From NCBI GenBank assembly GCA_029931535.1, contig JAQPZY010001625.1, positions 677,001 through 741,000 of the forward strand: a DNA stretch of 64,000 nt, read 5' to 3'. Below are positions 1-13,583 of the stretch, in pieces. Position 1 is the stretch's first letter; every line of letters starts with the position of its first letter. The DNA comes from Margaritifera margaritifera (Eukaryota > Mollusca > Bivalvia > Unionida > Margaritiferidae). The notes beneath the pieces were generated by a model. That model did no database searches. It was not told the origin of the DNA and saw nothing but the letters and a program-made list of their open reading frames with translations. A program made the position numbers and the translations under genes.

Positions 1-495
1 AGCTGTACTTTTATTTAAACTATATTTCAGAATGATTTTTGAACAGATATAGTTTTCCATTTAATTTGTGGGGGAAGAAACTATCGATTTTCTATTACTG
101 TTTATACACGTCAACCGAGGTTTGTTTCTTTGTTATGTTAGAACAATGGAGAAAGCAAGAGGAGAAGAACTCATTTTAAGGCGATCATTGCCACTAATCA
201 TGCAAGAAACCTAAAACAGTTTTGTGTTTCATAGGTGATGAACCATCGTAATGTGTTCAGTTCAGAAATTGAAAGTATAATATAACCTATTCCTCTAATA
301 CTTTAACATAAAACTTTGTTGATCATTCTTATAATCATTCATAGCTAAGTGCAAAGCATCTTGAATCCGAATATTACGTATAATGATTAAATAAGTAAAA
401 TAAGTAACTTTAGAATTTTTGGCATCTATTCTTAAAACCACAAGACTTTACAATGTTAGATTTTTTGCACTCGTGTATTTTTATCTTTTGCAAAG
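1..495. other. Intron (5' part cut by window edge)
   Basis: AT-rich sequence leading to the acceptor ending in tgcaaag at 495. It matches the introns at 6448-6971, 12924-13447 and 19415-19931. I see no other feature in it. Confidence 0.8.
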
Positions 496-631
496 ATATC
501 TGACGACGGTACTGATAAGTTTGTCAACTTTCTTGGTGAGAGGATTGATACACTGACGATCACAGTGTCCAAGGTTGTCACCGAAGACACTATGAGTTTT
601 GACCTTTCCATCAAGGCTTGTTTTGAAGAGG
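496..631 (+). CDS. Module exon B (gamma type), first exon in window
   Basis: 136 nt, phase 0 to phase 1. It opens ISDDGTDK and ends with IKACFEEG, which holds the second conserved Cys of the module. The partner A exon lies upstream of the window. The donor is gtaagg. Confidence 0.9.
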
Positions 632-1651
632 GTAAGGTTTATGTATTCATTTAAAGATACAAAACGGATAGCTATAGACGAAAGTATTTAACCTTAAATA
701 TCTATAATGATGGTAGAAATACACCACTTTCAACAGTTTGCCTTTAAGGGACATGTGATATGTACAATGTTCACTGCAGATATAAGCAGACGACATTGCT
801 TTGTGTTAGTACTTCCTGGAACTTAATAATGGATCAGTCCATTGAAACCGTAGGGGTCCAGGGTCGCCATGCTGCACACTGGAATTACCAATTTATAGGA
901 ATTGGGCAAAGTAAATATATGAATAAAATGTGAATCGAGTGAATAATTAGAATTCATTTGTCGTTACGTCACATTTAACACATTTATTCTTCAGTATTTT
1001 TTGTGCATTACAATTTGTGCTCTCCCCTCCTCCCTGTTTTTATTCTTTCGTTGGCATCGTCTACGTGTATAAAGTTTGACATAATAACGATATCGATCTT
1101 TACCAGAGGTATATAATTGTATTCTATGCCTACTTTTTTGGACCTTGATGATGTTGTTAAATGCATTAACTAAGAAATATAGAATATGCTTTCAGGTTTG
1201 ATTAACCCACCCGGAAGGGAAATGGTATGATCTTGTTAAAAATGCACTTCCAAATTTAAATATAAATTGGAAATAAACATAGAATCTGTTTAGAGTAATT
1301 CTTAATCCTCTAAATCTGACATTAGTGTGATTTTGGAATTTAAACCTCTTTATTACAAGGTAAATATTCACTTTTTTCAAATGTCTGCTATTTCAACTCT
1401 GATTCATAGCAACCAATATATTTTGGAATTCAAAACGTTGTACGTATTGTGCCTAGACAAATTATGAAAATTGGAAAACGTTTTAGGTGCTAGTTTCAGA
1501 TGTATGTATCGTACATCTTAAAATAACGAATGACAAAACAGAATGTTTTAGAGAAAGGCGATTTGTAATTATATGCTTTAGTCGGCAGAGGACACGATAA
1601 TAGGAAGAAAGTAAATTGCCAATGAAACAATATTATTGGTTGACATTTCAG
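632..1651. other. Intron gamma-B to alpha-A
   Basis: AT-rich. Small minus-strand ORFs at 1192-1380 and 1496-1714 recur in the copies only because the whole unit is duplicated. Nothing else seen. Confidence 0.75.
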
Positions 1652-2013
1652 TAATAACACCAGCGATTCTATCCACCGTTCGAGCTTCAAAACAAACATA
1701 CCCTGTCGCATCATCAGTCGTAACGGGTGCTATTTCTACGGTCATTACACCGTGTGTGCACATAGAAGGGATGGATAATCCTGCATACATCAGCCCATCA
1801 AGCATTCTCATTTCACCGCCTGGTGCCCCAGAGGATTTGAATCCTTCCGACATTTCACCGTTCACATCTACGCAAGGCGTGGTAATCATCACAATTCCTC
1901 TGCGAAATGCAGAGGTCGGCGAAGTGAGACTTGTAAACCCAATCAGTATTTTAGCTGTGGATGTGAGATACATAGAGTCAGGATCGAATGTCCTCAAGTT
2001 ACCACCAACTTCG
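1652..2013 (+). CDS. Module exon A (alpha type), copy 1
   Basis: 362 nt, phase 1 to 0, acceptor gacatttcag, donor gtaatt. About 34 residues of Ser/Thr/Val-rich linker lead to TPCVHIEGMDNPAYI, which holds the first module Cys. A strand-rich segment with GEVRLVNP and VDVRYIESGS follows. The start follows from phase agreement with exon B (1 nt carried over). Confidence 0.9.
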
Positions 2014-3875
2014 GTAATTGTTCCTTTTCTTGATTCTTACATATTATCTTGTGTTTGCTTTTATGGTAAATTCATCATATTATTTAAATATATATACATA
2101 TTTTTTTTTTCAAACTGCTCGTTTAAAGTCTAATCTTTTCGACTAGGTTTAATGACAAATCCTTGCGTGTGACACTGTCACGAGAAGGATTTTCAAAGAT
2201 GCTAGCTGAGTCAGACCTACACCTGACACATACATACACGCACAGACACACACGAAATGTTGAAGAAATTCTATCAGCACTCTCAGGTTTTCAGAAATGA
2301 AAGTTGCATTTGTCTCTACTCGCCAGAAAGTACGCTTAGTTTTTGTCTTAAAGTAGATGTGAGTTCTTAGTTCAAAATCACCCTACAAGTACATATCATT
2401 TTATGTGGTTTTAGGTCTCCAATATTAACATGTATTTGGTTATTTTAGATGAAGGAAGTTATATGAATTCGAGCAAGTTACGTGAAATAAAATGTTCCGT
2501 CATAGTACACTTTTAAAGAAATGGATATAACTGTTTGTTTTAGTGTAAATACAAAGGAGTGGTTTATAAAATGTCGAGAAAAAGTTCTATTTCATTGTAA
2601 TGTCTGCTAGAAGCAGAATAGTAAAGTTTGACAAGAGAACCGGAGTTGGGATAAGGTGTTCAAAAGCGATGTCGTATCTAGGTTGGTGATTCCTTTCACG
2701 TGATGAACAAAAATAAAAGGTTTGAATGAGCGAGTCTAGTGATATTTTGTTTCCACTTTAGGTTAGATCTACTACCTTTAAAATCCACACTTTACCAATG
2801 GCTTCCAAACTTCATAATTGGGTTCTGGAATAGTTCATGAGTAAAATAAATTCTTAGAATTTTCCTCGCAACACAGTATAGGGTTGTCTATTTTGTTTTA
2901 CATACAAGTCCTATAAAGTTCATTTGTAGAAAATACTGATGCGCTTCAATCATTTCGGATTCATTTGACAACAGAATTACTGTTTTAAGGGAATAGGATG
3001 GACACAGTATTGTAACATGCGTATTATTTTTGCTGAATATAAATACTTTCCTGGCAATACATGAGTTTTATACTAAATATGTATGACCTTAAAGATGTCT
3101 TTGACAGAAAAAAACATTTAAGACTTATAAGCATTTTATTATATGCATAAGGTCTAGATAGAAAAGAGTGTCTTGCATCCCTGTTTCCTTTCTAAAAGTG
3201 GTTGGGATATTTTAAAGGAAGCAGTACATGAAATCAATTGAGGCAAGCTATGCCGATTTAACGCCTTTTAGTTCTATGAACATCAACTCAAGCTGTTAAA
3301 ATGACGTTAATAATTGGCTTTTTAGATTAAAAAAATTAACAGTTGATGCAGCTGGGGATGTTTTTTTTTGACATGTAAGAATACATGGGATAAAATGCCT
3401 CAAAGAATGAATATATGTTAGTACTATAAGATATATGTGTGTATCAAGATAGATATACATACATATGTCATATATTATAATTTAATATAGATGCCTCTTT
3501 CTTGAACTAAATGTAACAATTATCACCCGTTCAAATACCGATGGAAAATATGAAAGTTTATGGCTGCTAGTTTGTACCTTTGGAACATAAAATAGGAAGT
3601 GCTGTGCCAAATATCTGCTTGGAACGTACACTAGCTTTTGTTTCAGATTATACGGACTTTTGAAAACCTTTGCCTGGTATGGAGTGATCTAGATAACTGT
3701 GGTTTGTAAATCTAAAGGAGGCAGAGATGCAATCCTCTGACCATATATTTTGATCTTCATTCACCATAGCCATGACTGTAATTTAAAACAAAATTGAGCA
3801 CAGCTTTTATACAGCTAGCAAATTTATCATTTAATGTATTTATGCATTTTTCTTTATTGCATATTATAATTATAG
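2014..3875. other. Intron alpha-A to alpha-B
   Basis: 1.86 kb, AT-rich, with a short T tract at 2101-2110 and a weak CA-rich patch near 2231-2255. About 0.9 kb of it (roughly 2320-3230) is missing from copy 4. No coding potential seen. Confidence 0.75.
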
Positions 3876-4011
3876 ATATCCGACGACGGGACCGATAAGG
3901 TTGTTGACTTTTTGGGTCAGAGTGTTGAAAGTCTTATCATTACCGTGTACAAGATTATCACAGAGAACTCCATGAGCTTTGATCTTTCGATCAAGGCATG
4001 CTTTGAAGAAG
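3876..4011 (+). CDS. Module exon B (alpha type), copy 1
   Basis: 136 nt, phase 0 to 1, acceptor ataattatag, donor gtaaga. Differs from the gamma type by FLGQSVESLIITVYKIITENSM. Ends SIKACFEEG. Confidence 0.9.
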
Positions 4012-4330
4012 GTAAGAATGTTTTAATTTATTAATTTAAACAGACAGACAGACAGACACACACACTTAAAAGAAAAGAACAAAACGCGGACGCTCGATAC
4101 AAAAATAATTTCTTTTGCCAAACATCTAGATTTGTAACATTTGTAACCATACACCAGGAAATATTTGACAACGCAATTATCGAGGGAACCCACAAAGAAC
4201 GGAAAATTCAAGCACGCTCGTGAGATGAAAGTGATCAATATAATCTAGAGAATCGAGTTTCCCTTTAATTTCTTGGACCTCTTTTGGCCAAAGTCATGGC
4301 ATTATCCTTGATGTTTGCTTTGTTATGCAG
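4012..4330. other. Intron alpha-B to beta-A
   Basis: 319 bp with a short GACA/CA tract at 4040-4066. The same tract has become a long AC microsatellite in copy 3. Confidence 0.75.
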
Positions 4331-4728
4331 TGGTATTGACAACAAAACCCGCACCATCGGGGACTCAACAGAGTGTACCTGTTCCAGTATCTTCTCGTGG
4401 ACCGATACTTACGGCGTCCGTCTCCCCCGTGGTCGTAACGACAGCAAAACGTCCTGTCACTACGCCGTGTGTAGAGGAGGAGGGGATGGAGCGACCAGCC
4501 TACATAAATCCTTCTGACATTACCATCACTCCTTCTGGGTCCCCTGAAGATCTAAACCCTTCCGACTCCACACCATTCACGTCAGCAGATAGCATGGTAG
4601 TCATCGAAATTCCTCTAGGAAATCCAAAGGTTGGCGAAGTGAGAATCGTGAACCCAGACAATGTTGTTGCTATTGATATTAAATACACAGAGGAGGGTTC
4701 AGATGTTCGTAAAAGCCCATCAAATCCG
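4331..4728 (+). CDS. Module exon A (beta type), copy 1
   Basis: 398 nt, phase 1 to 0. The linker is longer (about 44 residues, Thr/Val/Pro-rich) before TTPCVEEEGMERPAYINPSD. The body ends GSDVRKSPSNP before donor gtaaga. Confidence 0.9.
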
Positions 4729-5621
4729 GTAAGAATGGCTAATGATTCTTGATCGTTAAATGTAATTTCTTTTAAATCAAATGTTAGCATGATAGTTTAA
4801 AAGATATACGTATCCATTTGATTTGTAAGAGCAGAATCAGTCGACTATATATTATCGTTTTGACGCGTGAACCAAGAGTTCCTTACAATCGGAGGAATAT
4901 TGACAACATAAAAGAAGAAAAAATCATCTCATAGCGTCCATAGTCACTGAACGTGTAACAAAGCTAATATATCTAAGTTTGTAGTGCTTTGATGATGGAG
5001 TATGATCTGGTGCTCCGTTTTGTAATTAAAATTCAAATGCAACCTTTTTCCGCAATATTTTTGCCAGAGATAAATAAAGTTACATACATGTTTTGCTGCA
5101 AGGAAAATAGGGTTTTTTGTCCTTGTTTTGTTTTGTGTTTTGTTATTTGAATGGGATAGATATATGTTGAGAGCGTCAATCAAAGACGTATACATAAGCA
5201 ATATCATACGAGTTGTTTCTCCTGATTTGGAACAAACACGCATTTGGCATTTCATGTTTTACGCACTCTAGCTTTTAAGCTTTGCAAATACATACATACT
5301 TTGTGCAATGCAGTATGATTGGAATTGAAAAGAAATTAGTTCTAAACTTCATATAATATTGAGGTGCAGATGTTAGTAAAAACATCTAAAAACCTCCAAT
5401 AAGGGTGTGCGATATGGAAATACGGACTGAACATCCACATAGAATACCAGATCAGGCCTGTAGGATTAATTGGATAATAATTGGAAACTTTGGCTAACAT
5501 TGTAATAATCATAGGGAGCAAAATTGTAAATGATTTTTAAGTTGAATATTAATATTCTTACAATCATAAGGTTTGAGGCTGCTAAAGATTTTTAATTTTG
5601 TTATTTGTTTCGTTTGCAAAG
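4729..5621. other. Intron beta-A to beta-B
   Basis: 893 bp, AT-rich. The minus-strand ORF at 4944-5255 has no codon or homology support. Nothing else seen. Confidence 0.7.
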
Positions 5622-5757
5622 ATATCTGACGACGGTACTGATAAGGTTGTCGACTTTCTTGGAGACAGGATTGATACACTTATCATCACAGTGTACAAGG
5701 TTGTCACCGAGGACACAATGAGTTTTGATGTTTCCATCAAGGCTTGCTTTGAAGAGG
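5622..5757 (+). CDS. Module exon B (beta type), copy 1
   Basis: 136 nt, phase 0 to 1, donor gtgaga. Reads ISDDGTDKVVDFLGDRIDTL and ends VSIKACFEEG. Confidence 0.9.
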
Positions 5758-6049
5758 GTGAGATATTTTTCTTTTTTTTATTTATGATAAGAAAGATACA
5801 AAACGCAAATACTAAGGACGAAAGCTGCTTAGCTAAATATATACAGTGGTAGTATCACCTGCCATATGCAAGAAAATGTCAGTATATATTTATCTTTCAT
5901 GACGCAAGCGAAAACAAACGAGAGATATTTGATCTTTGCGTGTGAGATGATAGTGACTAAACTATTGTGTACAATCTATAATTTACTAATTCAGCTCGTT
6001 TTGTTCTAAAACCCTGTCATTACTCTTGATATTGTATTGTGTCGTGCAG

Positions 6050-6447
6050 TGTTGCTGACAACAAGGCCCGCAGCATCGATGACCCAAAAGAGTCTACCTG
6101 TTCCAATTTCTTCACGTGTCCCGATACTTACGGCGTCCATTGCCCCTGTGACCGTAACGACTACAAAACTTCCCGTGACTACGCCCTGTGTAGAGGAGGA
6201 GGGTATGGACCAGCGAGCCTACATAAATCCTTCAGACATCATCATCATTCCTTCTGGATCTCCAGAAGATCTTAACCCTTCTGACTCCACACCATTCACA
6301 TCAGCAGAAGGCATTGTAGTCATCGAAATTCCACTAGGAAATGCACAGGTTGGCGAAGTGAGAGTCGTGAAACCTGACAATGTTTTTGCAATTGAGATAA
6401 AATACAAAGAGGAGGGCTCAGATGTACTTAAATCACCACCACGTCCG
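6050..6447 (+). CDS. Module exon A (gamma type), copy 1
   Basis: 398 nt, phase 1 to 0, acceptor tcgtgcag. Linker TTRPAASMTQKSLPVP, then TTPCVEEEGMDQRAYINPSD and VKPDNVFAIEIKYKEEGSD. Pairs with the B exon at 6972. The introns on either side (292 and 524 bp) hold nothing notable. Confidence 0.9.
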
Positions 6448-6971
6448 GTAAGAATTACTACTGATTATCAGTTCTAAGCTGTACTTTTATTTAAACTATA
6501 TTTCAGAATGATTTTTGAACAGATATAGTTTTCCATTTAATTTGTGGGGGAAGAAACTATCGATTTTCTATTACTGTTTATACACGTCAACCGAGGTTTG
6601 TTTCTTTGTTATGTTAGAACAATGGAGAAAGCAAGAGGAGAAGAACTCATTTTAAGGCGATCATTGCCACTAATCATGCAAGAAACCTAAAACAGTTTTG
6701 TGTTTCATAGGTGATGAACCATCGTAATGTGTTCAGTTCAGAAATTGAAAGTATAATATAACCTATTCCTCTAATACTTTAACATAAAACTTTGTTGATC
6801 ATTCTTATAATCATTCATAGCTAAGTGCAAAGCATCTTGAATCCGAATATTACGTATAATGATTAAATAAGTAAAATAAGTAACTTTAGAATTTTTGGCA
6901 TCTATTCTTAAAACCACAAGACTTTACAATGTTAGATTTTTTGCACTCGTGTATTTTTATCTTTTGCAAAG

Positions 6972-7107
6972 ATATCTGACGACGGTACTGATAAGTTTGT
7001 CAACTTTCTTGGTGAGAGGATTGATACACTGACGATCACAGTGTCCAAGGTTGTCACCGAAGACACTATGAGTTTTGACCTTTCCATCAAGGCTTGTTTT
7101 GAAGAGG
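6972..7107 (+). CDS. Module exon B (gamma type), copy 2
   Basis: 136 nt, identical in sequence to 496-631 as far as I can see. Completes the module started at 6050 across the unit boundary. Confidence 0.9.
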
Positions 7108-8127
7108 GTAAGGTTTATGTATTCATTTAAAGATACAAAACGGATAGCTATAGACGAAAGTATTTAACCTTAAATATCTATAATGATGGTAGAAATACAC
7201 CACTTTCAACAGTTTGCCTTTAAGGGACATGTGATATGTACAATGTTCACTGCAGATATAAGCAGACGACATTGCTTTGTGTTAGTACTTCCTGGAACTT
7301 AATAATGGATCAGTCCATTGAAACCGTAGGGGTCCAGGGTCGCCATGCTGCACACTGGAATTACCAATTTATAGGAATTGGGCAAAGTAAATATATGAAT
7401 AAAATGTGAATCGAGTGAATAATTAGAATTCATTTGTCGTTACGTCACATTTAACACATTTATTCTTCAGTATTTTTTGTGCATTACAATTTGTGCTCTC
7501 CCCTCCTCCCTGTTTTTATTCTTTCATTGGCATCGTCTACGTGTATAAAGTTTGACATAATAACGATATCGATCTTTACCAGAGGTATATAATTGTATTC
7601 TATGCCTACTTTTTTGGACCTTGATGATGTTGTTAAATGCATTAACTAAGAAATATAGAATATGCTTTCAGGTTTGATTAACCCACCCGGAAGGGAAATG
7701 GTATGATCTTGTTAAAAATGCACTTCCAAATTTAAATATAAATTGGAAATAAACATAGAATCTGTTTAGAGTAATTCTTAATCCTCTAAATCTGACATTA
7801 GTGTGATTTTGGAATTTAAACCTCTTTATTACAAGGTAAATATTCACTTTTTTCAAATGTCTGCTATTTCAACTCTGATTCATAGCAACCAATATATTTT
7901 GGAATTCAAAACGTTGTACGTATTGTGCCTAGACAAATTATGAAAATTGGAAAACGTTTTAGGTGCTAGTTTCAGATGTATGTATCGTACATCTTAAAAT
8001 AACGAATGACAAAACAGAATGTTTTAGAGAAAGGCGATTTGTAATTATATGCTTTAGTCGGCAGAGGACACGATAATAGGAAGAAAGTAAATTGCCAATG
8101 AAACAATATTATTGGTTGACATTTCAG

Positions 8128-8489
8128 TAATAACACCAGCGATTCTATCCACCGTTCGAGCTTCAAAACAAACATACCCTGTCGCATCATCAGTCGTAAC
8201 GGGTGCTATTTCTACGGTCATTACACCGTGTGTGCACATAGAAGGGATGGATAATCCTGCATACATCAGCCCATCAAGCATTCTCATTTCACCGCCTGGT
8301 GCCCCAGAGGATTTGAATCCTTCCGACATTTCACCGTTCACATCTACGCAAGGCGTGGTAATCATCACAATTCCTCTGCGAAATGCAGAGGTCGGCGAAG
8401 TGAGACTTGTAAACCCAATCAGTATTTTAGCTGTGGATGTGAGATACATAGAGTCAGGATCGAATGTCCTCAAGTTACCACCAACTTCG
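8128..8489 (+). CDS. Module exon A (alpha type), copy 2
   Basis: 362 nt, same protein as exon 1652-2013. Acceptor and donor are unchanged. Confidence 0.9.
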
Positions 8490-10351
8490 GTAATTGTTCC
8501 TTTTCTTGATTCTTACATATTATCTTGTGTTTGCTTTTATGGTAAATTCATCATATTATTTAAATATATATACATATTTTTTTTTTCAAACTGCTCGTTT
8601 AAAGTCTAATCTTTTCGACTAGGTTTAATGACAAATCCTTGCGTGTGACACTGTCACGAGAAGGATTTTCAAAGATGCTAGCTGAGTCAGACCTACACCT
8701 GACACATACATACACGCACAGACACACACGAAATGTTGAAGAAATTCTATCAGCACTCTCAGGTTTTCAGAAATGAAAGTTGCATTTGTCTCTACTCGCC
8801 AGAAAGTACGCTTAGTTTTTGTCTTAAAGTAGATGTGAGTTCTTAGTTCAAAATCACCCTACAAGTACATATCATTTTATGTGGTTTTAGGTCTCCAATA
8901 TTAACATGTATTTGGTTATTTTAGATGAAGGAAGTTATATGAATTCGAGCAAGTTACGTGAAATAAAATGTTCCGTCATAGTACACTTTTAAAGAAATGG
9001 ATATAACTGTTTGTTTTAGTGTAAATACAAAGGAGTGGTTTATAAAATGTCGAGAAAAAGTTCTATTTCATTGTAATGTCTGCTAGAAGCAGAATAGTAA
9101 AGTTTGACAAGAGAACCGGAGTTGGGATAAGGTGTTCAAAAGCGATGTCGTATCTAGGTTGGTGATTCCTTTCACGTGATGAACAAAAATAAAAGGTTTG
9201 AATGAGCGAGTCTAGTGATATTTTGTTTCCACTTTAGGTTAGATCTACTACCTTTAAAATCCACACTTTACCAATGGCTTCCAAACTTCATAATTGGGTT
9301 CTGGAATAGTTCATGAGTAAAATAAATTCTTAGAATTTTCCTCGCAACACAGTATAGGGTTGTCTATTTTGTTTTACATACAAGTCCTATAAAGTTCATT
9401 TGTAGAAAATACTGATGCGCTTCAATCATTTCGGATTCATTTGACAACAGAATTACTGTTTTAAGGGAATAGGATGGACACAGTATTGTAACATGCGTAT
9501 TATTTTTGCTGAATATAAATACTTTCCTGGCAATACATGAGTTTTATACTAAATATGTATGACCTTAAAGATGTCTTTGACAGAAAAAAACATTTAAGAC
9601 TTATAAGCATTTTATTATATGCATAAGGTCTAGATAGAAAAGAGTGTCTTGCATCCCTGTTTCCTTTCTAAAAGTGGTTGGGATATTTTAAAGGAAGCAG
9701 TACATGAAATCAATTGAGGCAAGCTATGCCGATTTAACGCCTTTTAGTTCTATGAACATCAACTCAAGCTGTTAAAATGACGTTAATAATTGGCTTTTTA
9801 GATTAAAAAAATTAACAGTTGATGCAGCTGGGGATGTTTTTTTTTGACATGTAAGAATACATGGGATAAAATGCCTCAAAGAATGAATATATGTTAGTAC
9901 TATAAGATATATGTGTGTATCAAGATAGATATACATACATATGTCATATATTATAATTTAATATAGATGCCTCTTTCTTGAACTAAATGTAACAATTATC
10001 ACCCGTTCAAATACCGATGGAAAATATGAAAGTTTATGGCTGCTAGTTTGTACCTTTGGAACATAAAATAGGAAGTGCTGTGCCAAATATCTGCTTGGAA
10101 CGTACACTAGCTTTTGTTTCAGATTATACGGACTTTTGAAAACCTTTGCCTGGTATGGAGTGATCTAGATAACTGTGGTTTGTAAATCTAAAGGAGGCAG
10201 AGATGCAATCCTCTGACCATATATTTTGATCTTCATTCACCATAGCCATGACTGTAATTTAAAACAAAATTGAGCACAGCTTTTATACAGCTAGCAAATT
10301 TATCATTTAATGTATTTATGCATTTTTCTTTATTGCATATTATAATTATAG

Positions 10352-10487
10352 ATATCCGACGACGGGACCGATAAGGTTGTTGACTTTTTGGGTCAGAGTG
10401 TTGAAAGTCTTATCATTACCGTGTACAAGATTATCACAGAGAACTCCATGAGCTTTGATCTTTCGATCAAGGCATGCTTTGAAGAAG
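10352..10487 (+). CDS. Module exon B (alpha type), copy 2
   Basis: 136 nt, same protein as exon 3876-4011. Confidence 0.9.
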
Positions 10488-10806
10488 GTAAGAATGTTTT
10501 AATTTATTAATTTAAACAGACAGACAGACAGACACACACACTTAAAAGAAAAGAACAAAACGCGGACGCTCGATACAAAAATAATTTCTTTTGCCAAACA
10601 TCTAGATTTGTAACATTTGTAACCATACACCAGGAAATATTTGACAACGCAATTATCGAGGGAACCCACAAAGAACGGAAAATTCAAGCACGCTCGTGAG
10701 ATGAAAGTGATCAATATAATCTAGAGAATCGAGTTTCCCTTTAATTTCTTGGACCTCTTTTGGCCAAAGTCATGGCATTATCCTTGATGTTTGCTTTGTT
10801 ATGCAG

Positions 10807-11204
10807 TGGTATTGACAACAAAACCCGCACCATCGGGGACTCAACAGAGTGTACCTGTTCCAGTATCTTCTCGTGGACCGATACTTACGGCGTCCGTCTC
10901 CCCCGTGGTCGTGACGACAGCAAAACGTCCTGTCACTACGCCGTGTGTAGAGGAGGAGGGGATGGAGCGACCAGCCTACATAAATCCTTCTGACATTACC
11001 ATCACTCCTTCTGGGTCCCCTGAAGATCTAAACCCTTCCGACTCCACACCATTCACGTCAGCAGATAGCATGGTAGTCATCGAAATTCCTCTAGGAAATC
11101 CAAAGGTTGGCGAAGTGAGAATCGTGAACCCAGACAATGTTGTTGCTATTGATATTAAATACACAGAGGAGGGTTCAGATGTTCGTAAAAGCCCATCAAA
11201 TCCG
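10807..11204 (+). CDS. Module exon A (beta type), copy 2
   Basis: 398 nt. One base differs from copy 1 (10913, gta to gtg), which leaves Val unchanged. Confidence 0.9.
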
Positions 11205-12097
11205 GTAAGAATGGCTAATGATTCTTGATCGTTAAATGTAATTTCTTTTAAATCAAATGTTAGCATGATAGTTTAAAAGATATACGTATCCATTTGATTT
11301 GTAAGAGCAGAATCAGTCGACTATATATTATCGTTTTGACGCGTGAACCAAGAGTTCCTTACAATCGGAGGAATATTGACAACATAAAAGAAGAAAAAAT
11401 CATCTCATAGCGTCCATAGTCACTGAACGTGTAACAAAGCTAATATATCTAAGTTTGTAGTGCTTTGATGATGGAGTATGATCTGGTGCTCCGTTTTGTA
11501 ATTAAAATTCAAATGCAACCTTTTTCCGCAATATTTTTGCCAGAGATAAATAAAGTTACATACATGTTTTGCTGCAAGGAAAATAGGGTTTTTTGTCCTT
11601 GTTTTGTTTTGTGTTTTGTTATTTGAATGGGATAGATATATGTTGAGAGCGTCAATCAAAGACGTATACATAAGCAATATCATACGAGTTGTTTCTCCTG
11701 ATTTGGAACAAACACGCATTTGGCATTTCATGTTTTACGCACTCTAGCTTTTAAGCTTTGCAAATACATACATACTTTGTGCAATGCAGTATGATTGGAA
11801 TTGAAAAGAAATTAGTTCTAAACTTCATATAATATTGAGGTGCAGATGTTAGTAAAAACATCTAAAAACCTCCAATAAGGGTGTGCGATATGGAAATACG
11901 GACTGAACATCCACATAGAATACCAGATCAGGCCTGTAGGATTAATTGGATAATAATTGGAAACTTTGGCTAACATTGTAATAATCATAGGGAGCAAAAT
12001 TGTAAATGATTTTTAAGTTGAATATTAATATTCTTACAATCATAAGGTTTGAGGCTGCTAAAGATTTTTAATTTTGTTATTTGTTTCGTTTGCAAAG

Positions 12098-12233
12098 ATA
12101 TCTGACGACGGTACTGATAAGGTTGTCGACTTTCTTGGAGACAGGATTGATACACTTATCATCACAGTGTACAAGGTTGTCACCGAGGACACAATGAGTT
12201 TTGATGTTTCCATCAAGGCTTGCTTTGAAGAGG
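12098..12233 (+). CDS. Module exon B (beta type), copy 2
   Basis: 136 nt, same protein as exon 5622-5757. Confidence 0.9.
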
Positions 12234-12525
12234 GTGAGATATTTTTCTTTTTTTTATTTATGATAAGAAAGATACAAAACGCAAATACTAAGGACGAAAG
12301 CTGCTTAGCTAAATATATACAGTGGTAGTATCACCTGCCATATGCAAGAAAATGTCAGTATATATTTATCTTTCATGACGCAAGCGAAAACAAACGAGAG
12401 ATATTTGATCTTTGCGTGTGAGATGATAGTGACTAAACTATTGTGTACAATCTATAATTTACTAATTCAGCTCGTTTTGTTCTAAAACCCTGTCATTACT
12501 CTTGATATTGTATTGTGTCGTGCAG

Positions 12526-12923
12526 TGTTGCTGACAACAAGGCCCGCAGCATCGATGACCCAAAAGAGTCTACCTGTTCCAATTTCTTCACGTGTCCCGA
12601 TACTTACGGCGTCCATTGCCCCTGTGACCGTAACGACTACAAAACTTCCCGTGACTACGCCCTGTGTAGAGGAGGAGGGTATGGACCAGCGAGCCTACAT
12701 AAATCCTTCAGACATCATCATCATTCCTTCTGGATCTCCAGAAGATCTTAACCCTTCTGACTCCACACCATTCACATCAGCAGAAGGCATTGTAGTCATC
12801 GAAATTCCACTAGGAAATGCACAGGTTGGCGAAGTGAGAGTCGTGAAACCTGACAATGTTTTTGCAATTGAGATAAAATACAAAGAGGAGGGCTCAGATG
12901 TACTTAAATCACCACCACGTCCG
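12526..12923 (+). CDS. Module exon A (gamma type), copy 2
   Basis: 398 nt, same protein as exon 6050-6447. Confidence 0.9.
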
Positions 12924-13447
12924 GTAAGAATTACTACTGATTATCAGTTCTAAGCTGTACTTTTATTTAAACTATATTTCAGAATGATTTTTGAACAGAT
13001 ATAGTTTTCCATTTAATTTGTGGGGGAAGAAACTATCGATTTTCTATTACTGTTTATACACGTCAACCGAGGTTTGTTTCTTTGTTATGTTAGAACAATG
13101 GAGAAAGCAAGAGGAGAAGAACTCATTTTAAGGCGATCATTGCCACTAATCATGCAAGAAACCTAAAACAGTTTTGTGTTTCATAGGTGATGAACCATCG
13201 TAATGTGTTCAGTTCAGAAATTGAAAGTATAATATAACCTATTCCTCTAATACTTTAACATAAAACTTTGTTGATCATTCTTATAATCATTCATAGCTAA
13301 GTGCAAAGCATCTTGAATCCGAATATTACGTATAATGATTAAATAAGTAAAATAAGTAACTTTAGAATTTTTGGCATCTATTCTTAAAACCACAAGACTT
13401 TACAATGTTAGATTTTTTGCACTCGTGTATTTTTATCTTTTGCAAAG

Positions 13448-13583
13448 ATATCTGACGACGGTACTGATAAGTTTGTCAACTTTCTTGGTGAGAGGATTGA
13501 TACACTGACGATCACAGTGTCCAAGGTTGTCACCGAAGACACCATGAGTTTTGACCTTTCCATCAAGGCTTGTTTTGAAGAGG
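13448..13583 (+). CDS. Module exon B (gamma type), copy 3
   Basis: 136 nt, same protein as 496-631, with one silent change (acc for act in EDTM). Confidence 0.9.

Larger units (their letters stand above)
1..6476 (+). repeat. Higher-order tandem unit, copy 1 (6,476 bp)
   Basis: The first bases of the window recur at 6477, 12953 and 19444. The unit holds six exons (B 496, A 1652, B 3876, A 4331, B 5622, A 6050) and their introns, that is three module equivalents. It differs from copy 2 at about two positions that I found: near 1049, and at 4437 (a synonymous Val codon change). Confidence 0.95.
6477..12952 (+). repeat. Higher-order tandem unit, copy 2 (6,476 bp)
   Basis: Same length as copy 1 and almost base-identical in exons and introns. 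Its introns (7108-8127, 8490-10351, 10488-10806, 11205-12097, 12234-12525, 12924-13447) match those of copy 1 and hold nothing further. Confidence 0.95.

Noticed and set aside
1578..1997. 139-codon minus-strand ORF, repeated at 8054 and 14530 and similar at 21050
   Set aside because: Antisense shadow of exon A. Its conservation is due to DNA duplication, not separate constraint.
4284..4517. 77-codon plus ORF overlapping exon A in another frame (also 10760 and 17250)
   Set aside because: Out of frame with the module, which has matching splice phase and conserved residues.
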